Origin: Brachypterus glaber
Taxonomy: Eukaryota > Arthropoda > Insecta > Coleoptera > Kateretidae
DNA length: 64,000 nt
Assembly: GCA_958510825.1 (NCBI GenBank)
Contig: OY294048.1
Location: 29,415,026 to 29,479,025 of the forward strand
Direction of reading: 5' to 3'
Made by a program: the position numbers and the translations under genes. Below, one piece after another: positions 39,707-51,152 of the stretch. Below the pieces are notes generated by a model. The model had not been told where the DNA came from and did no database searches. It saw nothing but the letters and a program-made list of their open reading frames with translations. The number at the start of each line of letters is the position of its first letter. Within the stretch, counting starts at the first letter, position 1.

Positions 39707-40519
39707 CACTGTAGGGTGATCTCCCAAAATTTTAAATTAAAAATTTTTGGAGGTCTCACCCTCCAACTTTTTTCATTGGGTAAGATGATTTTTTTTCAGA
39801 ATTTTTGAAAAAAACTAGAGGTCGCTCACAGCCGTTTTTTAGAAAGTTATGTTTCTTTAGTTTTAATAATTTTTTATGGCCGAAGGATTTGTTCTTTAAA
39901 TCTTTTTAAGATGGCACGGTATAAAGGAATAGTAAATAGATGACCTCAAAAAAAATCCGAATGTTTTCTTTCAAAATGGCTGAGCTGTGCCGTTAAGTTC
40001 GAAAATTCATTACATTTTAGGCCTAATGACACAAATTACAAAAAAAATTACATAAAACCCACTATAGTTTTTTTATTGGATATACGGGGTATCCAGAAAA
40101 ATATATATATATATAAATTTGGTTTTTACTCAATTTACTTTTAATAAATAAATAAATATCCAATAGAAAAAATATACTGGTTTTTATCTGGGGACATATT
40201 GGGCTATACGCACAATGTTTTAAGACCATGAAAAAAATGTTTGTACCTGTCATTACGCCTAAAATGAACTTAAAGGACACAGCTCCGCCATTTTGAAAGA
40301 TAACATTCTGATTTTTTTTATGTTATCCATTTAATATTACTTTATATAAAAAACCTAAAGAAACATAACTTTTTAAAAAATGGATGTGAGCGACCTCTAC
40401 ATTTTTCTTCAAAAATTCTGAAGAAATTCATGGACTCTTACCCCAATGCAAAAATTTAAAGGATGGGACCTCCAAATTTTTTAATTTTAAATTTTGGTGG
40501 GTCATCCTACTACAGAGTG
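39707..40519. mobile_element. CACTGTAGGGTGATC foldback (813 bp)
   Basis: The left end CACTGTAGGGTGATC and the right end (complement CACTCTGTAGTAGGATGAC) are followed by arms of about 200 bp including AGGTCGCTCACAGCC / GGATGTGAGCGACCT and AACATAACTTT pieces. CTA flanks both sides (39704-39706 and 40520-40522), a possible 3-bp target duplication. No transposase. Confidence 0.6.
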
Positions 40520-40522
40520 CTA

Positions 40523-41699
40523 CTTAGTTTAAGCGCTGTGACGTCAGAGTCGTATTCTCTCGTTGAACGGAGTTTATTAAAGATTTTTTAACTTTAAGAA
40601 AATTATAATTAGGCAAGGATAATATATCATAATTCTCTTTGAATTAAAAAGAAATATATTGTAATGTTTATTTTTTTACTTATATTATTGGTCTCAAGTA
40701 CTAAATAATATAACAGAAATCACAATAATTATAAAGAGAAAGACATTTAGGTTTTTCCAAGACTAGTTTCATTTTCTTAAGTTTTATTTCAAAGATTTTA
40801 AAATTTATTATATAAATTTATAAAGAATACACGTTCGGCATGTCAATCTCTAGAGTTTAAGATTCATTTATGCTACAATTAAACTTTTACGATTCTTCTA
40901 AATACACAGACCATAATTTATGAAGGTAGCTTATTTAATAGCCAGTATTTGCAAACTAAAGTTAAAGTTATGTACTAACGCCTAGTAAGGAAGATAAATT
41001 TGATTTTTACAGGATCAGAATGCGAAATGTTAGAGTAAGATATAGCTTCCTGAAAACTATGTATTAAATACTGCAGGATTTTGTATAGAACGTACACTCT
41101 AAAAAAAAACTTCATCTATTCGAAGTCATTAACCTACACATGTATGGTAATTCTAAAAAAATCATTACTGTTATAGTATATGTATGTTGTGGTCGAGTTT
41201 TTGATTAAGGCATGAAAATTTAACTATAGTGAAAGACTTCAAACCATATGTATTGTATTTTTATATATTTTTTTCTATTTTATGACTCTTATAAGCTCAT
41301 AATCACTCGCATTTTGCGTGTTCTTATAGGAGGTCTCTACTTTTTTTTTCTGTTGGGTTGGCAACAAACAAAAGCCTATCTCTTGACGTTTTGCGTGCAA
41401 ATATCGATGTCTATTTAAAGTTTAATTTTTTACAAAATTTTGTGTTTGGGTTATTTTTTACCGTGTTAAAATTGTGGACTGGATAATTGCAGTGAAAAAA
41501 GAAGAGATGACTGTAAAATATATCAAAATATAATTTGTCCTTAGAATTTTAAACATAGTGTAAACTGTAATGCCAACCCAAAACAAAAATCCCTAAATCA
41601 GTCATCAATTTAAATGTAAGTTTTTTAAATTTTAGAGCAAAATAGATAAAATTGTATAAAGCACTCGTTTCATAACACGTTTTTAGAGCACTAGTGCTT
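40523..41699. other. AT-rich sequence without recognised genes
   Basis: The word AGCCAGTATTTGCAAACTAA at about 40940 recurs at 44583 (ACCAGTATTTGCAAACTAA), hinting at a degraded repeat. No gene was found. Confidence 0.35.
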
Positions 41700-42870
41700 T
41701 AGAAAACTTAGGTTCCGCAAAAACCACCTTAAATTGGACAAAAAAATCTATCTAAAGTAGCCTAAGGTAAAATCCACCCCTTATGCCTTCCTCCTAACTT
41801 ACCCCTAATTTTTTTTTAAACAGCACTCCTACAATTTTTCTGTCGTTTTCAATATACCTTGAGCTTGCAAATACATACATACATATTATACATGTTATTT
41901 TTAGGTTTAAGAACTGGTAAAAAACGTTTAAAAACAATGTCCTGATTTGAACTATATTGGGCAACGATTTTCCCGAAAAGTAAGAGAAATAATCAATTTC
42001 CGATAAAAAAAGTTTAAATAATAACAATATCTAGGAAAATTGGCCCAAAATAAAATCCACCCCTACACCTCCTCCCACAACTTACCCCAACTTTATTTTT
42101 TTTTAAATACCACCCCTACAATTTTTAGGTTGTTTTGCATAGACCTGGAGCATGCAAATTCACTGATATTAGTTTCATTTATGGACTAATTGTATGTGTA
42201 TTGGTTTATAGAAAAACCTTTTTTTATTCTTAATCTCACATTAATTAAGTTAATAATTTAATGAATCTCCTATTACACATTTCAGAACATTATGATTCCT
42301 TTTAAATGGATTAAAATTTCGAAAGGGATTATCAAATTTTCTTTAATCTCGTAAATTTTTACACGTTTTTTACCACTAAACTCAAACATAGCAAGCATAA
42401 CATACCATTGTATTTGCAAGCTCAAGTTATATCCAATGTAACCGAATAAATTTAGGGGTTCTATCTAAAAAAATTAAGCTATGGTTGTTGTGGCTGATTT
42501 CATAAACATTTTGGCCTTATTTAAACTGGTTTTTGCAGAAACTGATTATCTCTTTTAGTTTACAGGAAAATCGCTGACAAATATAGTTGAAATCAAGAGA
42601 TGGTTTTTAATTTTTTTTACCACTTCTTAAATTAATCGCCAGTATATTATATCATTGTATTAGAGAGCTCGAGGTCTGTCCAAAACAACCCAAAAATTAT
42701 AAAGGTGCTATTTAAAAAATAAAGTTAGGGGTAAGTTGGGGAGAAAGGTTGAGGGCGGATTTTATTTTTAGCTACCTTTTATAGATATTATTGTCCCATT
42801 TAAGATGGTTTTTGCTGAACTTGAGCATCCCTTTTAGTTTTCGAGAAAATAGCTGGGTAAATAGAGTTGG
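41700..42870. mobile_element. Foldback built from two direct and two inverted units
   Basis: About 300-bp units recur in direct orientation near 41720-42025 and 42026-42200 (shared TAAAATCCACCCC and AACTTACCCC; then a C-rich ACCACCCCTACAATTTTT), and in inverse orientation near 42360-42600 and 42630-42860 (shared GGGGTAAGTTGGGG and GGCGGATTTTATTTT). The result is a large palindrome. Boundaries are approximate, and open frames inside are not convincing. Confidence 0.5.
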
Positions 42871-43452
42871 GCCACTCTGTATACAACGTTGTTTTTTTTT
42901 GCTACTGTAACAACTTGTATTAAATAACTAATGTTATTCTAGGTTCCATATACAAAATAGTTCGGTGTAGTGTATTATTTAATTTCTTTACTTTTACTTG
43001 TGATTGACCTAAACTTTCCCAAAACTTGTCACTTCTGTATTTAGAACGTTTTTGTATTCATTGATTTAAATATACTCAAAACAAAATTTACAAAACCAAA
43101 CTTATTTAAAAAGTTAAAGTAAAAATGGATGTCCTACACGCTAATCTTGAATACAAATTAAGTTTTAGTGACTTGCCAACTCAAGCCAAGAGTTAAGCCT
43201 GCTAGTAGGAGGTCTACACATTATAAACCCATTAACAGTAGAATCTGATGTACTAGGTTTCGAAAGATAATGGACTTTTTCCCTTAGAAATGACCATAGC
43301 GGACTTAATAAAACTTTATTTTATACTGTGTTAGAATATTATATATAAATTTTGGTCAGAGATTTTAAATCCATTCGCATCCGAACAATAATTCAGTTAT
43401 AATTATAATTATAATAATTATTATAAATATTAATAATTTGGTTTGGACTTTT

Positions 43453-43740
43453 ATGGGAGGATTGGTGTAGTGGACTACCGCGTCGTACTTGACGAGTTTA
43501 CTACCCAACTAGCGTGAGTTCGATTCTCACCTGCGCCGATTTGCTTTTTTCAGTTAATTAATAATTGAAATTTGGCGAAGGCGTAAGTGAAGCGGACACT
43601 CCCTATAAATTGGTTCGAAAGTCAATTAAAGCCGGTGGTTCCCTACTACTAGCCCACACAAGTCCTGGACTTAGGGGTTGCTAAATTAAGTAGAATAGTA
43701 CGAGGTTAAACAAAAATGTAAAAATGTAAATGTAAATTAT
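43453..43740 (+). mobile_element. tRNA-derived SINE, copy 2
   Basis: The head reads GGATTGGTGTAGTGGACTAC (box A region) and GAGTTCGATTCTCAC (box B), then GCGCCGATTTGC, CGGACACTCCCT and CCCACACAAGTCCTGGACTTA blocks, ending in an AAACAAAAATGTAAAAATG-type tail. The body is the same as in the copy at 18558. Confidence 0.8.
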
Positions 43741-44068
43741 TTGTCATTAATACACTAATTAATACACTAAAACGTATATTTTTTGAGAAAATAAGGTGTA
43801 AAAAACCTCAGTAATACTTTTTCCGAAATGGAAATCAATAGACCTTTTCTGTGAATGGATTTAAATTATCTGATTAAAATTGATATAGAATTAGCTAAAA
43901 CAATATAAAATGAAGACTGTGTTAATTCTGATGAAAAAAGTTCATTATCTTCCGAAACCGAGCACCTCCGATTGTACTGTTAATGGTTTTATAATGTGTG
44001 GACTTCCTACTATAAGAACTAACTGTTGGTTTGCGTTGACAAGTCACTAAACTTAATTTGCATTCAGC

Positions 44069-44505
44069 ACTCTAAAAATTGTTTTGTGAAATTACTAACA
44101 ATATCGTTGGTTATTTAATGTCACCGATTTTGTTAGTAATATTACATATCAACTTTGTAATTTAACTAAACTGCTTTGTAATCCTTGTAGATTCATAAAA
44201 ATGATTTTTTTGTAATTTCACAACATTTTCCTGTGATAAAACATAATAATTTGTGAAATTATTTCGCATTTTTACAATATTACAACACGTCTTTGTAATT
44301 TTAAATATTTTTTTTTTTTTGTGAAAAGCTAAAACATTTTAATTTATTTTTTAAATGTTCAAGTATTTTCGCAAAATTTAGTAAATCTACAATAATATTG
44401 CGTTTTTATTAAACTAACGTTTGATTTTACAACAAAACAATATAAAATCGCCTCAATAATGTTAGTATTTTTTTCTTTTTGTAAAAATACCAACGTTTTT
44501 TTCAG
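44069..44505. mobile_element. CACTCTAAAAA-ended element
   Basis: It starts CACTCTAAAAATTGTTTTGTG and ends AACGTTTTTTTCAGTG, a weak inverted pair. The interior holds repeated TTTTGTAATTTCACAA-like words in both orientations. No coding frame. Confidence 0.4.
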
Positions 44506-44861
44506 TGAAGGTTATCGTGCTTATAAGTTATCTAAATATATACCAAGAACAAGGTCCTTCTTGTCTCAAATACACCTTTAATAACCAGTATTTGCAAACT
44601 AAAAATTAACTTTCTGGCCAACACAAAAGCAGCGCACTTTTTATTCGAAAAATTGGCAGTTTTTTTGTATGGAATAAAACCAGCTCTTAAATCATTTAGC
44701 ATTAAAAATTACATTGTCCTGTTGATTCCAAATGATTTTACGATTCTATAAAACTCGACGTTCGCAAATAATAAAAAGGACATATTCAAACAAGCCCTGG
44801 AGATATGTAATGATTCGCATTTTATAGTAGACTCTTCATAGTGGATAGTATATTGCTTTTT

Positions 44862-45147
44862 TTCGATATACTTCAACGAACTAACAACTCTTCTCTCTAG
44901 AATACGCATACCGTTAATATAAAGTATCGCCAACATCTCAGTTTGTTTGTAAACAAATAGTAGGTATATTCAGGTCTGAACAATAACAATTAACAGCAAC
45001 TGTTATTGTTGTCTCTGTTAGAACAAAGCTGTGCGAGTAAGACAGACAAATGTATATGTTGGCTACGTTTTTGTCAGTTTTTACAAATGAAATGCATATT
45101 CTAGAGAGAAGAGTTATTAGTTCGTTGATATACTTCGCAAAATATAA
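44862..45147. repeat. 286-bp inverted-repeat unit
   Basis: CGAACTAACAACTCTTCTCT with CTAGAATACGCAT at 44876-44910 is complementary to 45091-45128 apart from two changes. The intervening part contains a TAACAGCAACTGTTA palindrome. Non-coding. Confidence 0.55.
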
Positions 45148-45283
45148 TTGCTTTAATCTCGAGTTTAATCTGGTAGGCCTACTTTATTTTTTATACCTAC
45201 TTTATTAAAAAGGGGCGCGAATTATCCGATTAAACAAGCAACTTTTTTTGACTATATTTTTTTCAACTATCATAATGCTGGTT

Positions 45284-45500
45284 TTAACCAATAAAAAGCA
45301 AGTCCAAACCATAACGACGGAATCTTTTTGCATCGAATATACTACAGAAAATCGAATATATAGTCATCCACGCGGTAGAACAGCTGCAACGTAAGGGGGA
45401 GGTATCACCGAACGGGCAGCGCGCTCTCTTCTTTACGTCATAAGCGTGCGTGTGTGCAAGTGAGACGCACTTACATTCCACACATATTTTTAATAGGCAT
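45284..45500. other. GC-richer stretch with CRE-like site
   Basis: The block around 45365-45470 is richer in GC and CpG than its surroundings and contains TTTACGTCATAA (45432-45443), a match to the CREB/ATF consensus, followed by GCGTGCGTGTGTGC. It might be a promoter remnant. No adjacent gene is visible. The 65-codon minus-strand frame across it is not recognised. Confidence 0.25.
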
Positions 45501-45679
45501 ACATCTGTGAGGCGAACAATACCACTGTTCTACCTTTTTGAAATCATAAAAGCTCAATAATGTAATATAAAAAAATATTAACTAAAACGCAAAATTAAGG
45601 TAATTATTAAGCCTTATTTAATTAAGCTTATTTCTTTCCAATTTTGAAAATTTTCAAAATTTTGAGAAAGCCTTGTATT

Positions 45680-46060
45680 CCACCCCCTGATTGACGGGGG
45701 ATAGTTTTCGTGAAAATTGATATATAGGTGTTTTTAAGGTTGCTGAAAATGAAACTGATAAAAAAATTCAAACTCCACCGCCTGAGGGGCTGGGGGTAGT
45801 TTTCGTGAAAATTTGTATATTGGGGTTTTTAAGGTTGCTAAAAGTGAATATGATAATAAAAAAAATACTAACTCCACCCCCTGAGGGAGGGCGGTAGTTT
45901 TCTTGAAAGTTCACATATTAAGGTTTTGGAGGTCTAAAACTAAATTTTAAAATAATTTTTTCTAAATCCACCCCCTGAGGGGCGGGGGGTAGTTTTCGTG
46001 AAAATTGGTATATTGGGGTTTTTGAGGTTACTGAAAGTGAATCTGATAATAAAAATCCAT
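45680..46060 (+). repeat. 95-bp tandem repeat, four units
   Basis: Units start near 45680, 45775, 45874 and 45968. Each has CCACCCCCTGAGGGGCGGGG, then GTAGTTTTCGTGAAAATT, TATTGGGGTTTTTGAGGTTG and GCTGAAAGTGAATCTGATAA parts. Divergence between units is moderate. The GGTTGCTGAA word also occurs in the CACTA-like MITE (12791) and near 21355. Confidence 0.75.
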
Positions 46061-46368
46061 TTCACTCTCGGGAGTGAAAAATGGAAAAACTCTTTTACTG
46101 GGCAGCGTATTTTTATTCAATATTAATAAAATTTAACCAATTTAGGTCTTTTTTATTCCAAAAATTAAAAATGTTACACATGACGTTATTAAGTCAATAT
46201 AAATTTACATAAAATTAATTATAATAATTATTATTATTTATTTAAATTACTTTTCAAGAATTTAAATTGTTAATCATTTTGAAAATATTCAAATTTTTGG
46301 GAAAGCCTTGTATTCTTGCAAAAATCGAGGAAAGGGCAGAACAAAAAATTAGCACTTCGATTTTGGAC

Positions 46369-46372
<4 letters not shown>

Positions 46373-46410
<38 letters not shown>
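46373..46410. repeat. (TA)n microsatellite
   Basis: About 19 TA units lie directly before the palindromic MITE at 46411. TA-rich tracts are preferred sites for several DNA transposons. Confidence 0.9.
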
Positions 46411-46413
<3 letters not shown>

Positions 46414-46645
46414 GGATAAAAAGGATTTATTTGGATATGGCCAATTAAACTATTTGGTTGTGACAAATTTTATTTGAGTCAGATAAATATTTAGTTCAAG
46501 TAAACAAATATTTAAATTTCAAAATGATTTATTAATGGGAACAAAATAGTTTATTTGACAGAAATAAAATTTATTTGTCACAACCAAATAATTTAATTGG
46601 CCATATCCAACCAAATATTTAGCTGACACAAAAAAACTATTTTGT
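46411..46645. mobile_element. Palindromic MITE (family P), fullest copy
   Basis: It begins CACGGATAAAAAGGATTTATT and continues GATATGGCCAATTAAACTAT. The right arm mirrors this with AATTGGCCATATCC and ends with ACACAAAAAAACTATTTTGTTG. The inner arms repeat AAATATTTAGTT and complements. It is the most complete of the three family members. Confidence 0.65.
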
Positions 46646-47140
46646 TGTATTTTTACTATTGGTTTTCTTGTATTTTACCCACAAAACTGGACAGAGAACC
46701 CCATTGATCACTGCAAGGAATTTTTTGAGATTTTTAAAAATAAATTTTATATTTGTTTTTGTAAAAGATTTAATTTTTGTATCATAATAGCCCCAGCGGA
46801 CCCTATTATACTTTTTTAGCCTGTAAGCGCTGTGAAGAGTAAAATTAATAAAAATGACAACGTTTACTGGCGCATTATTAATTTTCATAAAGCATTTGTT
46901 GGCATTCCAGACAAAAATGTACTATTTTTCTGTATGAAAATTAATTTTGCCAAAATTGGTTTCAGATACATCGGAAAAAGATTTTTTTTTTAATTTTCAG
47001 TGGATAATCGCTTACATTTCGTTGCCTATGCATAATTTCATTATAATATCCAAATTTAATTGTGAGTGGGTACGCAAAAAGGGACTTAAAGGTAATTATG
47101 GGGTTTTTGGGTTTTTGGTCGCATTGGACTATTTTATGTC

Positions 47141-47515
47141 TATACAGGGTGTCCCAAAATTGGCCTGCCAAACTTTAATAGCGAATTCTAGAACCGGAAA
47201 TATTAAGAAAACTTCATATAACCATAGGCCGAAAAATCCTTGGTTTTCTAGATACAGTGTGTTAAAGTCTGGTGCTCAAGGTGGTTTTTGTTTAATATTT
47301 TCGAAACGTTCAAGGGTAATTTAAACTTTGTACACCTACAAAACTTTTTGTACTTAGATAGATGAAGTTACTCTTAGCGGTATAAAATGCACATAATATA
47401 CATAATAGACGGGTGAAACTGGGGGGACCTTTACTTGCATATTTCTTAATATCGTAAGCGTCACATAATTTTGGGAAAATTTTGCAACATATAATTTTGG
47501 GACACCCTCTATGTA
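47141..47515. mobile_element. ACAGGGTGTCCC inverted-repeat element
   Basis: The left TATACAGGGTGTCCCAAAATT and right AATTTTGGGACACCCTCTATGTA ends are complementary. The interior (about 330 bp) is non-coding. TA-type flanks suggest a mariner-like MITE. Overlapping minus-strand frames are not credible. Confidence 0.55.
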
Positions 47516-47858
47516 AATTAATCGAAACCTTTTTTTCCCTTGGAAGGGAAACAAAAGCAAAACGCAACCAGTCACAATTAAATAAATTTAACATTATTAT
47601 AATTTTTTAGATGGACTATACATATTTATATACAGGGCGATTCAGAAATAAGGTAGGTATAACATTTTAAGGGGTGATACTAGGTCCAAAAATATGAAAA
47701 AAGTTCCTATAAAGGTTGGTCCGGGAATGAGTCCTAAGGAAGCTACGACCCTTCTACACTGTAGAAAGTAAATCTACATTTAAGTCGTTAACGGCATCGT
47801 AAAGTAAGCTGAGAACAAACTAAGTCACAGCCTGTTTATTTTAAAAAGTTAGCCCTAG

Positions 47859-48269
47859 CCTCAGGCTCAACATAAGAATGATCCTTATTTTAAGACGGGC
47901 ACTGTCTTAAATCGCTGTACCCTTTCCAATAACTTAGCTCGCACCCCAGAAATTGTCGCTTACGCCCTTATGGTTTATGGAAACTGTACTTGTGATACTA
48001 TTATCTATTGTAAATTTTGCGTAGATTTGATTTCTTCTACTAATTCCCGCCTAAAGCCTAATTTCAGAGTAGTAATTCTCGTCAACCTGAAATATAAGTA
48101 CGTTCATTCTAAGGTGTATTCCCGTTTGTTTTTTAAACTTGGCGGGAATAAAAGGTATTTGTTCCGGGAAAACTTAGAAAGCACATTCAAATTGATATTC
48201 AAGGAAGAGATTATGTGCAAAAAGCATCCGGAAAGTCGAAACTGGGGTAGTTCTACCAATTTTAAATAA
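47859..48269 (+). CDS. Unidentified 136-codon open frame in nested insertion
   Basis: The frame is open from just after a TAG at 47856-47858; the first ATG is at 47970, giving 99 residues. I do not recognise the product. Visible features are a cysteine cluster (CTCDTIIYCKFC), a basic second half rich in lysine and arginine, and no membrane segment. Composition is less AT-rich than the surroundings, and the frame lies in a roughly 940-bp block that interrupts the left arm of the foldback at 47632. A pyrimidine-poor TTTTAAAAAGTTAG precedes it, so an exon reading is possible. It may be cargo, a transposon fragment or chance. Confidence 0.3.
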   Translation, partial: PQAQHKNDPYFKTGTVLNRCTLSNNLARTPEIVAYALMVYGNCTCDTIIYCKFCVDLISSTNSRLKPNFRVVILVNLKYKYVHSKVYSRLFFKLGGNKRYLFRENLESTFKLIFKEEIMCKKHPESRNWGSSTNFK

Positions 48270-48426
48270 GGGTACACTTAAATAAAATCTGAGAAAATTA
48301 GTTGAATATTCGTACATTTCCCCTGGACTTTTTTGATTGGCCTTCGGGGGGGTTACAGAACCGGATCCTAGATGTTTCTTTTAAAAGTTATTCGCAATAA
48401 ACCGGAAACGTGCAGAAATTTTAGTT

Positions 48427-48545
48427 AAGGGAACGTTCAAGTATTACGTAACGCTCCTGGGGGGGAGTGTTACGCCCATGTTAATGGTATAAGAAAATAG
48501 CTTTACGGGGGGGGGGGTCCAAAATGATCAAAATTTTACTTGAAA
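48427..48545 (+). repeat. GGGAACGTTCAAG dispersed repeat, copy 2
   Basis: It is colinear with 9764-9860 over AGGGAACGTTCAAGTATTACG and the ATGTTAATGGTATAAGAAAAT complement region. Poly-G runs (48461-48467 and 48508-48517) split it. Confidence 0.55.
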
Positions 48546-48875
48546 GTTTCTTAATAATTTAAGATTGTTAAGTCTAAACACGTTAAATTAAGAAAAATTA
48601 TAAGCTTATTTTAACTTACAAGCTGTGTAAATTATGTGAAAACATTGTTTTAAGATAACGATTTTTTATAGACATACAATATTTAAGATTGACATTGATA
48701 AGGGTACATCTGAAAAGTAGTTTTTATTTAATATCTCTGGAACCCCATGAGCTACAGTAACGATTTTTTGCACATGCCTCAATGTTGATAAAGGCTATCC
48801 TTCTATGTAATTTGAAAAACAAATAAACCAGCTCTCGAATGAGCAAGAATACTTTCTTATAAAAAAAGTTATGTA

Positions 48876-49792
48876 GGGGTGACCGGGGCTAATTGTCGCA
48901 CTTTTCATTCAAAATCAGTTTTTTCCTTTATTTTTGTATTTTTTTTTATTGACCTAATGGTAATTTTAGCTGCACGTTTCAGTAACATTATTTAAAGAAA
49001 AAACATGGAAAAATTTATAGGGTATTAGAGTTATTTTTTTTTTGTGAAGTCTTGAAAATTGCGACAAAGTGCCCCATCACGGGGCACGTTGTCGCCGCAC
49101 TTCGAGTATATTTTTTTGAAGAAATATAAAGGCATTTATAAAAATTATAAATAACTAATAAGACATGTGCCTCTCCACAAGCTGATTCTTATATAACTTT
49201 TTACTTTTGTGCCAAAATTTCCAAGTTTATAATTAAATAATATTTTTTTGATTATTTTTTTTTAATTTAATATAATTTAATAAACGAATTTATTTGCTAT
49301 TCGACAAAGTTTCACTTTTTTAGACAGTTTTGAATAAAAAAATGCCAAAAAGGAAATGTTATACCATGAACATATCTCCAGATCATGCGACAACTAGCCC
49401 CAAACCAAATGCGACAACTAGCCCCAGTGGTCAATTTTACGTTATGTATCAAGTACTTTCTAATTAACGAATAAACACTCCTAAATGACAATATCAACAA
49501 ATAATATACACCTTAAACTATTATTATACATAAAATTCTCTTATCTTAATGCTTTAAATCAGTAACAATAAGAAAAAATATTTACCACAAAAAAATTACT
49601 GGGCTCTTTAATTTTTACATTTTTTGGTTTATCTGGATGTTCTTTTAATTCATTGCATTTAAGTTTACAAATGATAAATGGCACTGTTGTAACGCAGCGG
49701 TTAATCTTGGTTTGGCTCAGAAAAATATTTTACTTTTTAAGATATAAGCACTTCGACAACTTACCCCTGCGACAACTAGCCCCGGTCACCCC
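48876..49792 (+). mobile_element. TA-flanked element GGGGTGACCGGGGCTA, copy 1
   Basis: The termini GGGGTGACCGGGGCTAATTG and the complement TAGCCCCGGTCACCCC are each flanked by TA (48874-48875 and 49793-49794), pointing to the Tc1/mariner/pogo group. The terminal word GCGACAACTAGCCCC is also present twice internally (49389 and 49415 region), and a GCGACAA / TTGTCGC hairpin lies at 49060-49098. An ATG frame over MPKRKCYTMNISPDH is short and unconvincing. Copy 2, inverted, is at 59029-59930. Confidence 0.75.
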
Positions 49793-49917
49793 TACTGAAA
49801 CAATTTATTACATTTTGGGGTGAGGGGGTCATGGAAAAAATGATAGCGATGTCAATTTTTTGCTTCAAACTTTTTTATCTGTAGATTTTTTTACATTTTC
49901 TCAATAAAATATAATTT

Positions 49918-50172
49918 ATCCAATACATACAGATAATAAGACAATTACCAGCTTTATTTTAAATAGATAAACTCAATAATAACCCCCGCGTGGCTTTTAC
50001 TTTATTGAGTGGATAATTATGTATTTTACCCACTCAACTGTCACTTGTCAAATTATTTTCTTGTAAATGTCAATAAATTTTTTAATAAAAATATGAATTC
50101 CTAAGCTATTTATTGGATAAAACCTTGTATGGCACTCATGGGTACCCACTAGTACCATAAATAACTATTTTT
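49918..50172 (+). repeat. Dispersed repeat family B, copy 3
   Basis: It is the same as 3815-4125 but lacks the central hairpin portion, jumping from TTATTGGATAAAACC directly to the GTACCCACTAGTACCATAAA end. Confidence 0.65.
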
Positions 50173-50529
50173 AATTAAAGATGCATAAAAAAGCTACTCT
50201 TTATGTAACACCGCAGGGTTTGGTTAATTTGGGGCAAAAAAGTGACATCGCCCCCCCCCCCCCATTTTGCACATACCTGGTTATGATTACCAAACTAAAA
50301 TTACATAAAAAATAGCCTTTATCAATTATAAGGCATGTGCAAAAACCCCTTAATGCAGTTCATAGGGTTCAACAGATATTAAATAAAAACTACTTTTTAG
50401 ATGTACCCTTAGGAGGGTCGTAGCTACCTTAGGGCTCATTTCCGAACCAACCTTTATTCGAACTTTTTTTCATATTTTTGGACCTAGAATCACCCCTTTT
50501 GTGCTTTATTTCTCAATCACCCTGTATTT

Positions 50530-51150
50530 TAATAAATGTTTAAGGAGGTTCAAAATAACAATTTTGGTTATACAAAAATATAAAAATTCTGGCATTGATT
50601 CTTTTTAGTTTTAGATTTTCAAGTCTGTTTTCAAGTAGGTATTACATTTGATCTATTACCTGTCGGTTTCTATTGTAATCAAACATTAAAATCTATAGAT
50701 TGATCCACGGATACATATTAACAAATGCCATATTACATCATTTTGAAACATAATTGTGGTTAATTAACGTCTCCCTTTCTAACCTATTGAACTAAATCGA
50801 ATTAAGGTGGCATTACGTTGATTTGTTAACTTATTTTACTCCTTTTGTTACTGATATCCAGCTGCTTTTAATATTACTGACTCTGATATGGATTATATAA
50901 AGGTTTAAATTCTATTTTAATACCGGGTCAGTTTTATTTATTTCCACCCCCAAAATTAAGATTAATCTTCATTAGATAAAAACGAAACTTTGGTGATTTA
51001 TATTATTTTATATTGGCTATAAAATGGCGGTTTATTTTTTTTTTGTTTGGATTTTCACTTTTGGTCTCGCCGGAAGTGGCATAAAGATGTTTTTTTTTTT
51101 AATGGAACACCTGTAAATGTTTACATTTTTAAATTCAGCCGAAAATTCTA
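50530..51150. other. AT-rich sequence without recognised genes
   Basis: Nothing was recognised in this stretch. Confidence 0.35.
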
Positions 51151-51152
51151 TG

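Larger units (their letters stand above)
47632..50526. mobile_element. 2.9-kb foldback with nested insertions
   Basis: The left arm (from ACAGGGCGATTCAGAAATAA at 47634, through TAGGTCCAAAAATATGAAAA, to AGCTACGACCCT at about 47757) is complementary to the right arm (AGGGTCGTAGCTACC at 50405 to ATCACCCTGTAT at 50526). The arms continue inside an insertion: GGGTACATCTGAAAAGTAG at 48706 pairs with CTACTTTTTAGATGTACCC at 50388. At least three elements sit inside: the block 47758-48700, the TA-flanked element 48876-49792 and repeat B copy 3. Confidence 0.65.

Noticed and set aside
48876..49792. A transposase start (MPKRK...) in the TA-flanked element
   Set aside because: The frame is about 40 codons, is made largely of the repeated terminal word and has no DNA-binding or DDE motif.
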